Source of the DNA: an uncultured Eudoraea sp.
GTDB lineage: Bacteria > Bacteroidota > Bacteroidia > Flavobacteriales > Flavobacteriaceae
NCBI RefSeq assembly: GCF_947490415.1
Contig: NZ_CANLGX010000004.1
Location: forward strand, 186,001-250,000
Direction of reading: 5' to 3'
DNA: 64,000 nucleotides
Position 1 is the first letter of the stretch. The number at the start of each line of letters is the position of its first letter. The notes under the pieces were generated by a model. That model searched no databases, had not been told where the DNA came from, and saw nothing but the letters and a program-made list of their open reading frames with translations. The translations under genes and the position numbers were made by a program. Shown here in pieces: positions 49,808 to 57,924 of this stretch.

Positions 49808-51388
49808 ATGATTCAATCTTACAAACAAAAACCGCGATTACAAGAAACTTATGATACCATTATTATTGGCTCAGGAATGGGAGGCCTTACTACTGCTGCT
49901 ATTCTGTCTAAAGAAGGTCAAAAAGTTTTAGTGTTGGAAAGGCATTATACTGCCGGTGGTTTTACGCATATTTTTAAGCGTAAAGGCTATGAATGGGATG
50001 TAGGCATCCATTATATAGGAGAAGTACAGCGAGAGAATAGTATGTTAAAAAAACTTTTTGATTATGTAACCGACGGTGAATTGAAATGGGCTGATATGGG
50101 AGAGGTGTATGACCGAATCATTATTGGGGATCAGCGTTTTGATTTAGTAAAAGGGGTTAAAAACTTTAAGAACCAAATGATTTCTTATTTTCCAGAGGAA
50201 GAGAAAGCTATCAATAAATACGTCGATTTGGTTTTTACGGCAGTAAAAACGAGCAAAAACTATTATATCAGTAAGGCCATTTCGCCATTCTGGAATAACC
50301 TTTTTGGATGGTTTTTAAGAAAACCTTTTTACAAATTCACGGATAAAACTACCTATGAGGTACTCCGTTCATTGACAAAGAATGAAACCTTAATAAAAGT
50401 CCTTACGGGCCAATATGGCGATTACGGGTTACCGCCAAAACAAAGTAGTTTTTCCATGCACGCCTCAGTAGTAAGACATTATTTTAACGGAGGAAGTTTC
50501 CCCTTTGGAGGTTCTTCTCAAATTGTAAAAAAAATTGACCCTGTAATAGCTGCATCTGGTGGAACAATTCTGGTAAGTGCAGAAGTGGAAGAAGTTATCA
50601 TTGAAAAAAATACCGCTATTGGGGTTCGGATGAAAGACGGTAAAATACTTCGTGCTAAAAACATTGTAAGCAATGCAGGAATTATGACCACTTACAACAA
50701 ACTATTGCCGTCCAAAACGGTCGAAAAACACAAGTTGAAAGAACAATTGCAAACGGTAAAGCCATCTGTGGCACATGCAAGCTTATACATAGGTTTAGAG
50801 GGTTCTCCAGAGGAACTTAAGATTCCAAAAACAAATTATTGGATTTATCCGGCAGAAGGTGATCATGATTCATGTGTTGAAAGATATTTAGAAGATTTGT
50901 CACAACCATTTCCGGTAGTGTATCTATCTTTTCCTTCCGCCAAAGACCCGGACTGGTCTAATCGATACCCCGGCAAAAGCACTATTGATATCATTACATT
51001 GCTCCCCTATGAAACATTTGAAAAATGGTCTGATACTTCCTGGAAAAAAAGAGGAGATGAGTATGAAGCAATTAAAGAGGACATCACTAATCGTTTGTTA
51101 GAGGAACTTTACAAACAACTGCCGCAGGTTCAGGGAAAAATCAATTACTATGAACTTTCTACACCACTTACCACGCAACATTTTGTCAATTATGAAAAAG
51201 GAGAAATTTACGGATTGGACCACAGTCCTTCGAGGTTCAGACAACCTTTTTTAAAACCAAGGACACCAATCAAAAACTTTTATCTTACAGGTCAGGATAT
51301 CGTAACTGCCGGTGTAGGAGGTGCTTTGTTCTCAGGTGTATTGTCTGCTATGGCTATTAACGGGAAAAACATTCTGAAAAAGGTTTAG
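49808..51388 (+). CDS. FAD-dependent oxidoreductase, retinol saturase / carotenoid isomerase-like
   Basis: A 526-residue flavoprotein of the phytoene desaturase superfamily. It opens with the dinucleotide fold YDTIIIGSGMGGLTTAAILS (GxGxxG at 21-26), then VLVLERHYTAGGFTHIFKRK and EWDVGIHYIGEV; the last is the RetSat/CrtISO signature. YFPEEEKAINKYVDLV and SFSMHASVVRHYFNGGSFPF also belong to that branch. The C-terminal FAD motif is FYLTGQDIVTAGVGGALFSG. Relatives saturate or isomerise carbon-carbon double bonds of retinoids, carotenoids or lipids. It is the last gene of the SAM-centred group, separated by CS18 from the aminotransferase. Confidence 0.9.
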   Translation: MIQSYKQKPRLQETYDTIIIGSGMGGLTTAAILSKEGQKVLVLERHYTAGGFTHIFKRKGYEWDVGIHYIGEVQRENSMLKKLFDYVTDGELKWADMGEVYDRIIIGDQRFDLVKGVKNFKNQMISYFPEEEKAINKYVDLVFTAVKTSKNYYISKAISPFWNNLFGWFLRKPFYKFTDKTTYEVLRSLTKNETLIKVLTGQYGDYGLPPKQSSFSMHASVVRHYFNGGSFPFGGSSQIVKKIDPVIAASGGTILVSAEVEEVIIEKNTAIGVRMKDGKILRAKNIVSNAGIMTTYNKLLPSKTVEKHKLKEQLQTVKPSVAHASLYIGLEGSPEELKIPKTNYWIYPAEGDHDSCVERYLEDLSQPFPVVYLSFPSAKDPDWSNRYPGKSTIDIITLLPYETFEKWSDTSWKKRGDEYEAIKEDITNRLLEELYKQLPQVQGKINYYELSTPLTTQHFVNYEKGEIYGLDHSPSRFRQPFLKPRTPIKNFYLTGQDIVTAGVGGALFSGVLSAMAINGKNILKKV

Positions 51389-51494
51389 GTACTACATCTA
51401 AAATTCCCTTAGGTATTTCATCGCACTGAATAAAAGGGTTGTGCATTTTTTCTATCTTAGTTCTCACGCATCGAAACCTTATACCTACACATTG

Positions 51495-51575
51495 ATGGAA
51501 ATTTTACCAAATGAATATGCTCAACTTAGACATGAAATGACCTATTTTCAAGGTGTTTTTCCAACAGAGTATTAA
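51495..51575 (+). CDS. possible 26-residue peptide or gene remnant
   Basis: ATG 51495 begins MEILPNEYAQLRHEMTYFQG and continues VFPTEY to TAA at 51573-51575, 2 nt before the DUF1593 gene start. It may be the end of a lost gene or a short leader. Nothing in it is recognised. The remaining gap (51389-51577) contains GAAACCTTATACC, which faintly resembles a right end. Confidence 0.2.
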   Translation: MEILPNEYAQLRHEMTYFQGVFPTEY

Positions 51576-51577
51576 TT

Positions 51578-53005
51578 ATGAGAACCTTTATCTTTTTTAT
51601 ATTATTTTCCATGATTAGTTGTTCCTTTTTTGGGCAAACATATCAAAAAAACAGAGTAATTATATTAACCGATATTGAGGCAGACCCTGATGATACACAG
51701 TCATTAGTGCGTTTGTTTTTATATGCTAACCAAATTGATATAAAAGGATTAATTGCTACAACCTCTTGTTGGCATCAGACAAATGTTAATCCAAAATCTA
51801 TAGAAAAATTAATTTATGCGTATGGCCAGGTCCAACCCAATCTTTTAAAACATGAATCTGGTTTTCCAACTCCTGAAAACTTATTGACTCTTGTAAAAGA
51901 AGGTTTACCAATATATGGCATGGGAGGTGTAGGTGACGGAATGGATTCAGTGGGTTCTGAGTGGATTATAAAAGTACTTGAAGAAGATGACGACCGGTCA
52001 TTATGGATATCTGTTTGGGGAGGCGCAAATACTTTGGCTCAATCACTCTATAAAATAAATAATACTAAAACTAAAAAAGAAGCAAAGAGACTTATTTCAA
52101 AACTCAGAGTTTATACTATTTCAGACCAGGATGATAGTGGTATTTGGATAAGAAATAATTTCCCCGATTTGTTTTATGTTGTTAGTCCCGGCGATGATTA
52201 CGGCAGCGCCACATGGACCGGAATTAATGGTTATTTTGAAGGTGTCGATAATACCAAAATCAGTAATAGCTGGATAGCTAAAAACATCCAGCAAAACCAT
52301 GGCCCACTCGGTGCAGTATATCCTGATGTCGCATGGGGAGTGGAAGGTGACACTCCTGCATTTTTATCTCTAATTCCCAATGGGCTTAACGAATCTGAGC
52401 ATCCTGATTGGGGAGCTTGGGGTGGCCGTTATGAATTATATAAGCCCGATTTTTCAAAAACAAAAGAAGGTGGTTCAATAGTAACCATAGCGCCGGAGAC
52501 CAGAAAGATTTGGACAAACGCAATTGATAATTACACCCCATACATACCTAATGAATTTGGACGCTCCGTTAAGAAGGATACGGTTTCATTTAAAAATGAT
52601 AAAGTTACTTTATGGCGTTGGAGAGATGATTTTCAAAATGACTTTGCCGCCCGTATCGATTGGTGCATAAAATCCTATGAAGAAGCCAATCACCCACCCG
52701 TTCCCGTACTAAGTCATCCCCAGCAAATAACCGTAAAAGCAGGTGAAGAATTTAGCTTAGATGCTTTTGATACCACCGACCCGGATGGAGATGGTTTTAG
52801 TTTCTTGTGGTTTAACTATCCCGAGGCAGGCAGCTATAAAAAATCAATTGAGATTAACGGAGCAGAGAATGTACATGTGGCATCTGTTACAGCCCCGGAA
52901 GTCTCAAAAGAAGAAACTGCACATTTTATTTTAAAAGTGACTGATAAAGGTGAACCTCAATTATCAAGATATAAACGAGTAATTGTGACCATGATACCTA
53001 AATAA
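51578..53005 (+). CDS. DUF1593 nucleoside hydrolase-like secreted protein
   Basis: A 475-residue secreted protein (signal peptide FIFFILFSMISCSFFGQ). The first 280 residues are a DUF1593 nucleoside-hydrolase-like domain with the calcium-type motif RVIILTDIEADPDDTQSLVR, IKGLIATTSCWH, SVWGGANTLAQSLYKI and RVYTISDQDDSG. The last 80 residues form an immunoglobulin-like beta domain (HPQQITVKAGEEFSLDAFDT, DPDGDGFSFLWFNY). Proteins like this occur with pectin or xylan degradation genes; their substrate is not known. The start ATG is 2 nt past a possible short ORF. Confidence 0.88.
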   Translation: MRTFIFFILFSMISCSFFGQTYQKNRVIILTDIEADPDDTQSLVRLFLYANQIDIKGLIATTSCWHQTNVNPKSIEKLIYAYGQVQPNLLKHESGFPTPENLLTLVKEGLPIYGMGGVGDGMDSVGSEWIIKVLEEDDDRSLWISVWGGANTLAQSLYKINNTKTKKEAKRLISKLRVYTISDQDDSGIWIRNNFPDLFYVVSPGDDYGSATWTGINGYFEGVDNTKISNSWIAKNIQQNHGPLGAVYPDVAWGVEGDTPAFLSLIPNGLNESEHPDWGAWGGRYELYKPDFSKTKEGGSIVTIAPETRKIWTNAIDNYTPYIPNEFGRSVKKDTVSFKNDKVTLWRWRDDFQNDFAARIDWCIKSYEEANHPPVPVLSHPQQITVKAGEEFSLDAFDTTDPDGDGFSFLWFNYPEAGSYKKSIEINGAENVHVASVTAPEVSKEETAHFILKVTDKGEPQLSRYKRVIVTMIPK

Positions 53006-53059
53006 AAAATACAGTTAAAACCTTGTTGTATGTAATTCGAAAAGTCCTGAATACCGAGT

Positions 53060-53431
53060 ATGAAACAGGAAAATAAAATATTTGGAATAATCGGATTCTT
53101 AGCAGTTCTTATGGGATTTTTAAGTAAAGTTATTTACCGGGATTTCATAAATCTGAATGAGATAAATGATTATGGAATAGCTGGATTTTTACCGAGTTAT
53201 TTTTATGTCCTAGGGTTTTCATTATTACTATTGATCAGGCCAACGAAACATTCAAAAAAAATTGTACTGATTGTAACAATAGCCTCAATTTTATTTGAAC
53301 TAAAACAGTGGAGTACATCCGGAAAACTTGATCTTAAAGACATATTAGCGTCAATATTTGCGTGTATAACAGCTATTTTAATAGTAATGATTATTGAAAA
53401 ATACATCAAAAAGGAAAAAAAAAGCACCTAA
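53060..53431 (+). CDS. small membrane protein (VanZ-like pattern)
   Basis: A 123-residue protein with four predicted helices: IFGIIGFLAVLMGFLSKVIY, GFLPSYFYVLGFSLLLLI, KIVLIVTIASILFELKQW and DILASIFACITAILIVMIIE. FELKQWSTSGKLDLKDILAS resembles the ExxQ...GxxDxxDI motif of VanZ-like proteins, but I would not assign that family firmly. Its stop overlaps the left end of CS19. The gene begins 54 nt after DUF1593 on the same strand. Confidence 0.65.
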   Translation: MKQENKIFGIIGFLAVLMGFLSKVIYRDFINLNEINDYGIAGFLPSYFYVLGFSLLLLIRPTKHSKKIVLIVTIASILFELKQWSTSGKLDLKDILASIFACITAILIVMIIEKYIKKEKKST

Positions 53432-53607
53432 AAATGGCTGTTATTTGGCGAGTCCTATTGGTTACCTATATTAAATTTACCTACATTTAAAATAAAAACA
53501 AGGATATAGTTTTAGGTAAAATTTTGTCTGCCGGAAAATGGAGAAAACCAAAGCGCACTGTTCACCAGGTATTCCCACCACACGGTACTCATAACCCAAC
53601 CGTAAGG
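53429..53607 (+). repeat. attC-like site CS19
   Basis: The left end is TAAAAATGGCTGTTATTTGG and the right end is ACTCATAACCCAACCGTAAGG. GTTAT and GAGT pair with ATAAC and ACTC. The GTT is changed to GTA. It is long (about 179 nt), and a spurious TTG-initiated reading frame runs through its second half into the PNPOx gene. Confidence 0.4.
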
Positions 53608-53661
53608 TATAATTACAGAAGCATGAAGAAGTACCTAAATCATGAAATACGAATTAACAAA

Positions 53662-54210
53662 ATGGAAAAATTAAGAAAACCCTTCTATATAATTTTACCG
53701 ATTCTTCTTTTAATAACTTTCAACAGCTTCAGTCAAAGCATAGAGCAAAAAGATTCATTAAATAATAAATTAATGAATGCTGCAAGAGAAATAATGGCTT
53801 CCGCAGGTACTTGTGCGCTAATCACCCTTGATCAGCAAGGCCGTTCCAGGGTCCGAGTAATGGATCCTTTTCTTCCTGAAAGTGATTTTACAGTTTGGTT
53901 TGGCACTAATCCAAAAAGCAGAAAAGTAGATCAAATTAAAAAGGATCCCAGGGTAACCCTATATTATTTTGATAAGAGTGCTTCAGGATATGTCATGATT
54001 CATGGAATAGCGCAAATAGTAAATGACCCTATAGAAAAAGAAAAGCGATGGAAAGCTGAATGGGAGGCTTTCTATCCGAATAAACCTGATGGCTACCTTT
54101 TAATTAAAGTTTCCCCCGAATGGATGGAAGTCATTAGTTCTGCCCATAGCATTGTTGGTGATCCTTTAACCTGGGAACCTCCTGTTGTATTATTTGAATC
54201 TAAAAAATAG
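53662..54210 (+). CDS. secreted PNPOx-like flavin-binding-fold protein
   Basis: A 182-residue protein from ATG 53662 (MEKLRKPFYIILPILLLITF), with a signal peptide ending NSFSQS. The mature part is a PNPOx-like split barrel: MASAGTCALITLDQQGRSRV, RVMDPFLPESDFTVWFGTNP and KSRKVDQIKKDPRVTLYYFD, the last a typical family segment. Most PNPOx proteins are cytoplasmic flavin or heme binders, so export is unusual. The longer frame from 53524 is rejected because it runs through CS19. CS20 follows 13 nt after the stop. Confidence 0.8.
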   Translation: MEKLRKPFYIILPILLLITFNSFSQSIEQKDSLNNKLMNAAREIMASAGTCALITLDQQGRSRVRVMDPFLPESDFTVWFGTNPKSRKVDQIKKDPRVTLYYFDKSASGYVMIHGIAQIVNDPIEKEKRWKAEWEAFYPNKPDGYLLIKVSPEWMEVISSAHSIVGDPLTWEPPVVLFESKK

Positions 54211-54223
54211 GGTTAATTTTTGA

Positions 54224-54362
54224 GCGTAACAATGCATATCAACCTGTATAGCTCATACCGCTACCCTTACCTAAAAATTATTACTTTAGAATAAACGAAA
54301 TTTTCGCATAACCTGTTGTTACACATGTGCGGCACAAGGCATACACCAAGACATTAGCTAAC
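54224..54362 (+). repeat. attC-like site CS20
   Basis: The left end is GCGTAACAATGCATATC and the right end is GCATACACCAAGACATTAGC, with ATT in place of GTT. An inner stretch has ACGAAATTTTCGC, a small hairpin. The core ATTAGCTAAC (54353-54362) matches GGTGGCCAAC (55357-55366) in reverse complement at 6 positions, plus 3 transitions that would pair as GT. Confidence 0.45.
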
Positions 54363-54373
54363 ATTGGAATATT

Positions 54374-55354
54374 ATGAAGATTACTTATTTGACTTTTTTC
54401 TATTGTATTTTTCCGCTTTTTACTTTAGTGTGTGCAGCAAATAATGAAAACAGGGACTATCTTAACTATCATCGGCAAGTTATTGAAGCCGAAAGTCTTA
54501 TAGCTGAAGAAAAATATGGAGAAGCATTAAGCAGCTACGAGAACGTAATTAACAGTTATGAATTTGTTTTTTTAAGGGATTATCAGGTAGCTGCTCAACT
54601 TGCTTTTTATTTAAATGAGAGACAAAAAGCTTTACGATTATTAGAAGAAGGAATTACTGCCGGGTGGGAATTAAAAGAATTAAAAAACAATAAGTTTCTG
54701 GCTTCTCTTCAAGACGAATCTGTTTGGACTGCCCTGGAGAATAATTATGATTCGCTTCGCTCTTTTTATCTGAACCGTATAGATCCAAAGCTCAGAGAAA
54801 AGGTACATAAGATGTTTAAAAAAGATCAAAAAAAGGCCTTAGGGGCTTTGTTTCGAATTGGCGATAAAGCACAGGAAAGATATGCCACAAAGAAATTTGC
54901 CCCGCATAGTGAAATTCAGATGACTAAGCTCATTAATATACTGGAAAATGTAGGTTATCCGGGAGAAAAATTAATTGGAAATGACTATTGGATGTCAACT
55001 ATTTTAAGTCACCACAATTCAATATCTCAGGCCTATTCAAAAAAGGACACCCTTTACATGCATGTCAGGCCAAAGTTAATTCAGGCAATTGAGACAGGAC
55101 AGATGTCTCCTTTCGAGTTTGCAATGATTGATGACTGGCAAAAGGCAGTAATATCTAATCGAACAGAAGCCGGATATGGATTTTTAAACCCTCCTCTTCA
55201 AGCAACTTTATCGGTAACGGATGACTTAAGACAAAAGATTGGGTTAAGAACAATAGAACTAAGTAACAAATTAGTTGACATCGAAGAAAAGACAGGTATG
55301 AATTTTTACTTGCCGGATTGGATTCAGGGCAGAATAATTATTGAACAAAAATAA
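54374..55354 (+). CDS. secreted hypothetical protein (TPR-like N-terminus, DUF6624-like C-terminus)
   Basis: A 326-residue protein with a signal sequence (LTFFYCIFPLFTLVCAAN). Residues 30-100 look like one to two TPR-type helical hairpins: AESLIAEEKYGEALSSYENV and RQKALRLLEEGITAGWELKE. The C-terminal part, IQMTKLINILENVGYPGEKL, STILSHHNSISQAY and MSPFEFAMIDDWQKAVISNR, resembles DUF6624 (HxN..., DR... motifs) as I remember it. Function unknown. ATG is 21 nt after the CS20 core; the stop is 2 nt before the left end of CS21, so the unit is compact. Confidence 0.65.
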   Translation: MKITYLTFFYCIFPLFTLVCAANNENRDYLNYHRQVIEAESLIAEEKYGEALSSYENVINSYEFVFLRDYQVAAQLAFYLNERQKALRLLEEGITAGWELKELKNNKFLASLQDESVWTALENNYDSLRSFYLNRIDPKLREKVHKMFKKDQKKALGALFRIGDKAQERYATKKFAPHSEIQMTKLINILENVGYPGEKLIGNDYWMSTILSHHNSISQAYSKKDTLYMHVRPKLIQAIETGQMSPFEFAMIDDWQKAVISNRTEAGYGFLNPPLQATLSVTDDLRQKIGLRTIELSNKLVDIEEKTGMNFYLPDWIQGRIIIEQK

Positions 55355-55356
55355 AC

Positions 55357-55445
55357 GGTGGCCAACAATATATATTGGCCATAGCCTTTCCAAAATAATT
55401 CTGCAGGCTAGCTACGGCTTATATTCACAATTTTATCCGCAAGCT
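55357..55445 (+). repeat. attC-like site CS21
   Basis: The left end is GGTGGCCAACAATATATATTGG. The stem pairs AATATA...GGCC...TAGCC with GGCTA...GGC...TATATT (55361-55380 with about 55413-55432). The right end is poor, TTCACAATTTTATCC. Confidence 0.4.
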
Positions 55446-55518
55446 GAAAAAGACAACCAAAGAAGTACACAAAGCACAACAAATATTTTCTATATATTCG
55501 CTCAGATCAATTCTTAAA

Positions 55519-56568
55519 ATGGCAACTACTAAAAAATTAAGCTTTCTCGATAGTTACCTCACACTTTGGATTTTTATTGCCATGTTATTAGGTGTTGGGA
55601 TTGGTTATTTTATACCAACATTTCCTGATATCATTAATTCATTTAGTAGTGGTACAACCAATATACCTATCGCAATAGGATTGATTTTAATGATGTACCC
55701 ACCATTGGCGAAAGTGAATTATGCGTTGTTACCAAAAGTTTTTCGCAACACAAAAATTCTGTCAATATCCCTTATTCTCAATTGGATTATTGGCCCGGTC
55801 CTAATGTTTTTTTTGGCGATTACATTTTTACGGGATTATCCGGAATATATGGTCGGTTTAATTTTAATCGGTTTGGCCCGTTGCATTGCCATGGTGCTTG
55901 TTTGGAATGACCTTGCAGAAGGAAGTAGCGAATATGGTGCAGGATTGGTGGCATTAAACAGTATTTTTCAAGTATTTGCGTACAGTTTTTATGCATGGAT
56001 TTTCATTACGATTCTTCCACCCTTTTTCGGCTTTGAAGGGGCTATTGTCGATATTTCAATTGCAACAATTGCCGAAAGTGTTGCAATATATTTGGGAATT
56101 CCCTTTGTGATGGGAATTTTGAGTCGGCTGATTTTGGTAAAACTCAAAGGCGAAGAATGGTACACACAAAAATTCATTCCCGTAATTTCGCCCTTGACTT
56201 TAATAGCACTGCTATTTACAATCGTAATAATGTTCTCGCTTAAGGGCGAATTGATCGTCGAAATACCAATGGACGTTTTAATTATCGCAGTGCCATTACT
56301 AGTGTATTTTGGCATAATGTTTATAGTTGGTTTCTTTTTAACAAGGGCAATCGGAGCCGAATATGACAAAACAGCTTCTGTAGCGTTTACCGCTGCAGGA
56401 AACAACTTTGAATTAGCCATTGCAGTTGCTATAGCAGTTTTCGGATTGAATTCAGGGCAAGCATTTGCCGGAGTCATTGGTCCATTGGTAGAAGTGCCAG
56501 CTTTAATCCTATTGGTTAGAGTCTCATTCTGGCTACGGAAAAAGTATTATAGTAAAGCCAGTGGCTAA
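55519..56568 (+). CDS. ACR3-family arsenite efflux carrier
   Basis: A 349-residue membrane protein with ten hydrophobic segments, of the ACR3/SBF branch. Markers: the first helix [39 protein letters not shown], the essential Cys122 in [16 protein letters not shown] and [20 protein letters not shown] with the conserved Glu. ACR3 exports arsenite (and sometimes antimonite) with the proton gradient. No arsR or arsC is next to it, so it is alone in its unit. Its stop TAA is inside the left end of CS22. Confidence 0.92.
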   Translation: MATTKKLSFLDSYLTLWIFIAMLLGVGIGYFIPTFPDIINSFSSGTTNIPIAIGLILMMYPPLAKVNYALLPKVFRNTKILSISLILNWIIGPVLMFFLAITFLRDYPEYMVGLILIGLARCIAMVLVWNDLAEGSSEYGAGLVALNSIFQVFAYSFYAWIFITILPPFFGFEGAIVDISIATIAESVAIYLGIPFVMGILSRLILVKLKGEEWYTQKFIPVISPLTLIALLFTIVIMFSLKGELIVEIPMDVLIIAVPLLVYFGIMFIVGFFLTRAIGAEYDKTASVAFTAAGNNFELAIAVAIAVFGLNSGQAFAGVIGPLVEVPALILLVRVSFWLRKKYYSKASG

Positions 56569-56647
56569 CAACGTATCCTATGAAAAAGAGCGATTTAGGA
56601 CTTAGACTAAATTTATTTATAAATTTAGGGCCAGTCGCAGCGTTATT
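56561..56647 (+). repeat. attC-like site CS22 (weak)
   Basis: The left end is GTGGCTAACAACGTATCC, overlapping the ACR3 stop. The candidate right core is GCAGCGTTATTTCC. The stem is not convincing apart from TAAC/GTTA and ACG/CGT. A half of the GCCGGCAGG palindrome follows at 56662. This is the last site I see. Confidence 0.35.
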
Positions 56648-56683
56648 TCCCCCCCGACGTAGGCCGGCAGGAATAACAAGATC

Positions 56684-57217
56684 ATGTGCAGGACCTTTGG
56701 TAATATTATAAAATATCTTCAATCATCTAATAACTACGTGGAAAATTCAAATCAACTTGCAAATCGTTTCAAAGAAGTCCTTTTAAAAGGTAAATGGATT
56801 GCCAATACAAATTTTAAGGATCAATTATCAAATGTGACCTGGCAGCAAGCAACCAGCAGGATTGGATCGTTAAATACTATTGCTGCACTAACCTACCATA
56901 TCAATTATTACATAGCAGGGGTTCTCAATGTTTTCGAAGGTGGGCCGCTTGAAATTCGCGATAAATATAGTTTTGATCTCCCTGAAATTAAATCAAAAGT
57001 TGATTGGGATAGCCTGTTGAATAGTATGTGGGACAACGCAGAAAAATTTGCAAATCATATCGAATTAATGTCAGACGAAAAATTAGAATCAATTTTCGTA
57101 GAAGAGAAATACGGAAATTATAGAAGAAATATTGAAGGAATAATTGAACATAGTTATTATCATTTAGGGCAAATTTCTTTGATCAAAAAAATGATAAAGG
57201 AATCGGAAAAATTATAA
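56684..57217 (+). CDS. DinB-like four-helix protein
   Basis: Up to 177 residues, but the real start may be the GTG at 56738 (VENSNQLANRFKEVLLKGKW), since the first 18 residues are not family-like. The remainder is a DinB/YfiT-type four-helix bundle: ANRFKEVLLKGKWIANTNFK, IAALTYHINYYIAGVLNVF (first metal His), and the last helix EHSYYHLGQISLIKKMIKE with the closing HxxYHxGQ motif. The family binds a metal and includes thiol-dependent transferases (bacillithiol transferase BstA) as well as uncharacterised proteins. It fits with bshC in the same genome, but this is only suggestive. Confidence 0.78.
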   Translation: MCRTFGNIIKYLQSSNNYVENSNQLANRFKEVLLKGKWIANTNFKDQLSNVTWQQATSRIGSLNTIAALTYHINYYIAGVLNVFEGGPLEIRDKYSFDLPEIKSKVDWDSLLNSMWDNAEKFANHIELMSDEKLESIFVEEKYGNYRRNIEGIIEHSYYHLGQISLIKKMIKESEKL

Positions 57218-57258
57218 AAGCAGCAAAAAAGAAACACTCAATTAATAAATCAACTATA

Positions 57259-57693
57259 GTGATTAACAAAAGGAAAATCCTAAGTGTAGTAATTGCAATT
57301 CTATCTCTTTTCGGGATGTCAAATTGTGTCTCCGATAAAGAAAAGGGAATTGCAGAACGTATTCAACAATTAACTAAGGACAATGATCTAATAGTTCAAA
57401 TAGCCGAACTTGAAATAGACTCAACACAATTGAAGACTTATATAGAATTCCTCCAGGAAGGTATACGGACATCTGTAAAAGAAGAACCTGGTGTTCTGAC
57501 TTTATATGCAATGGCCGATAGGGACAAACCAAATAGAATTACAGTTGTGGAAATATATGAAAGTCAGGAGGCATATAACTCGCATATAGCTTCTCCCCAC
57601 TTTTTGAAGTACAAGAACGGAACAATGAATATGGTTGACTCACTCAAGCTGACCCGTACAAAGCCAATTGTCTTTGCAGCTAAAGGAGAATAA
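57259..57693 (+). CDS. antibiotic biosynthesis monooxygenase-domain lipoprotein
   Basis: A 144-residue protein that starts at GTG 57259 (residues INKRKILSVVIAILSLFG) with a lipobox GMSNC, so it is probably lipidated at about Cys23. The ABM ferredoxin-like domain is seen in DNDLIVQIAELEIDST, FLQEGIRTSVKEEPGVLTLY, NRITVVEIYESQEAYNSHIA and SPHFLKYKNG. Cytoplasmic relatives (YgiN, quinol monooxygenase) use oxygen without a cofactor; a lipoprotein form is less common. It follows the DinB-like gene by 41 nt and may be co-transcribed. Confidence 0.82.
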   Translation: MINKRKILSVVIAILSLFGMSNCVSDKEKGIAERIQQLTKDNDLIVQIAELEIDSTQLKTYIEFLQEGIRTSVKEEPGVLTLYAMADRDKPNRITVVEIYESQEAYNSHIASPHFLKYKNGTMNMVDSLKLTRTKPIVFAAKGE

Positions 57694-57924
57694 TGTCCTG
57701 TCTATACAAGTAAATAGGAAAGTCGGAATGACAAAAAAAGGAACAACTAATCATCCGAAATTGAAAAAAAATGCTGATTAAAGAAATGATTCTGGTACCA
57801 AATTAAAGATGAGAATTACCAGCACTAAAAAAGAAACTGAACATTAAACTGATTTTACCCCTCAGGAATACTGAAATAAGTAATCTTGTTGATTTTTAGG
57901 AATTATTAATTAGAAATTTTATTT

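Noticed and set aside
53524-53661. TTG-initiated N-terminal extension of the PNPOx-like gene
   Set aside because: It runs through attC-like site CS19 and would hide a good signal peptide that starts at ATG 53662.
55989-56477. 162-residue minus-strand frame
   Set aside because: It is antisense to the ACR3 membrane protein; reverse strands of membrane genes often stay open.
11378-56647. CRISPR array
   Set aside because: The repeats are far apart, variable, palindromic and separated by genes, with no uniform spacers and no cas genes.
11378-56647. Transposon or IS explanation for the inverted repeats
   Set aside because: No transposase frame is present, the units differ in size and content, and no target-site duplications were seen at unit borders.
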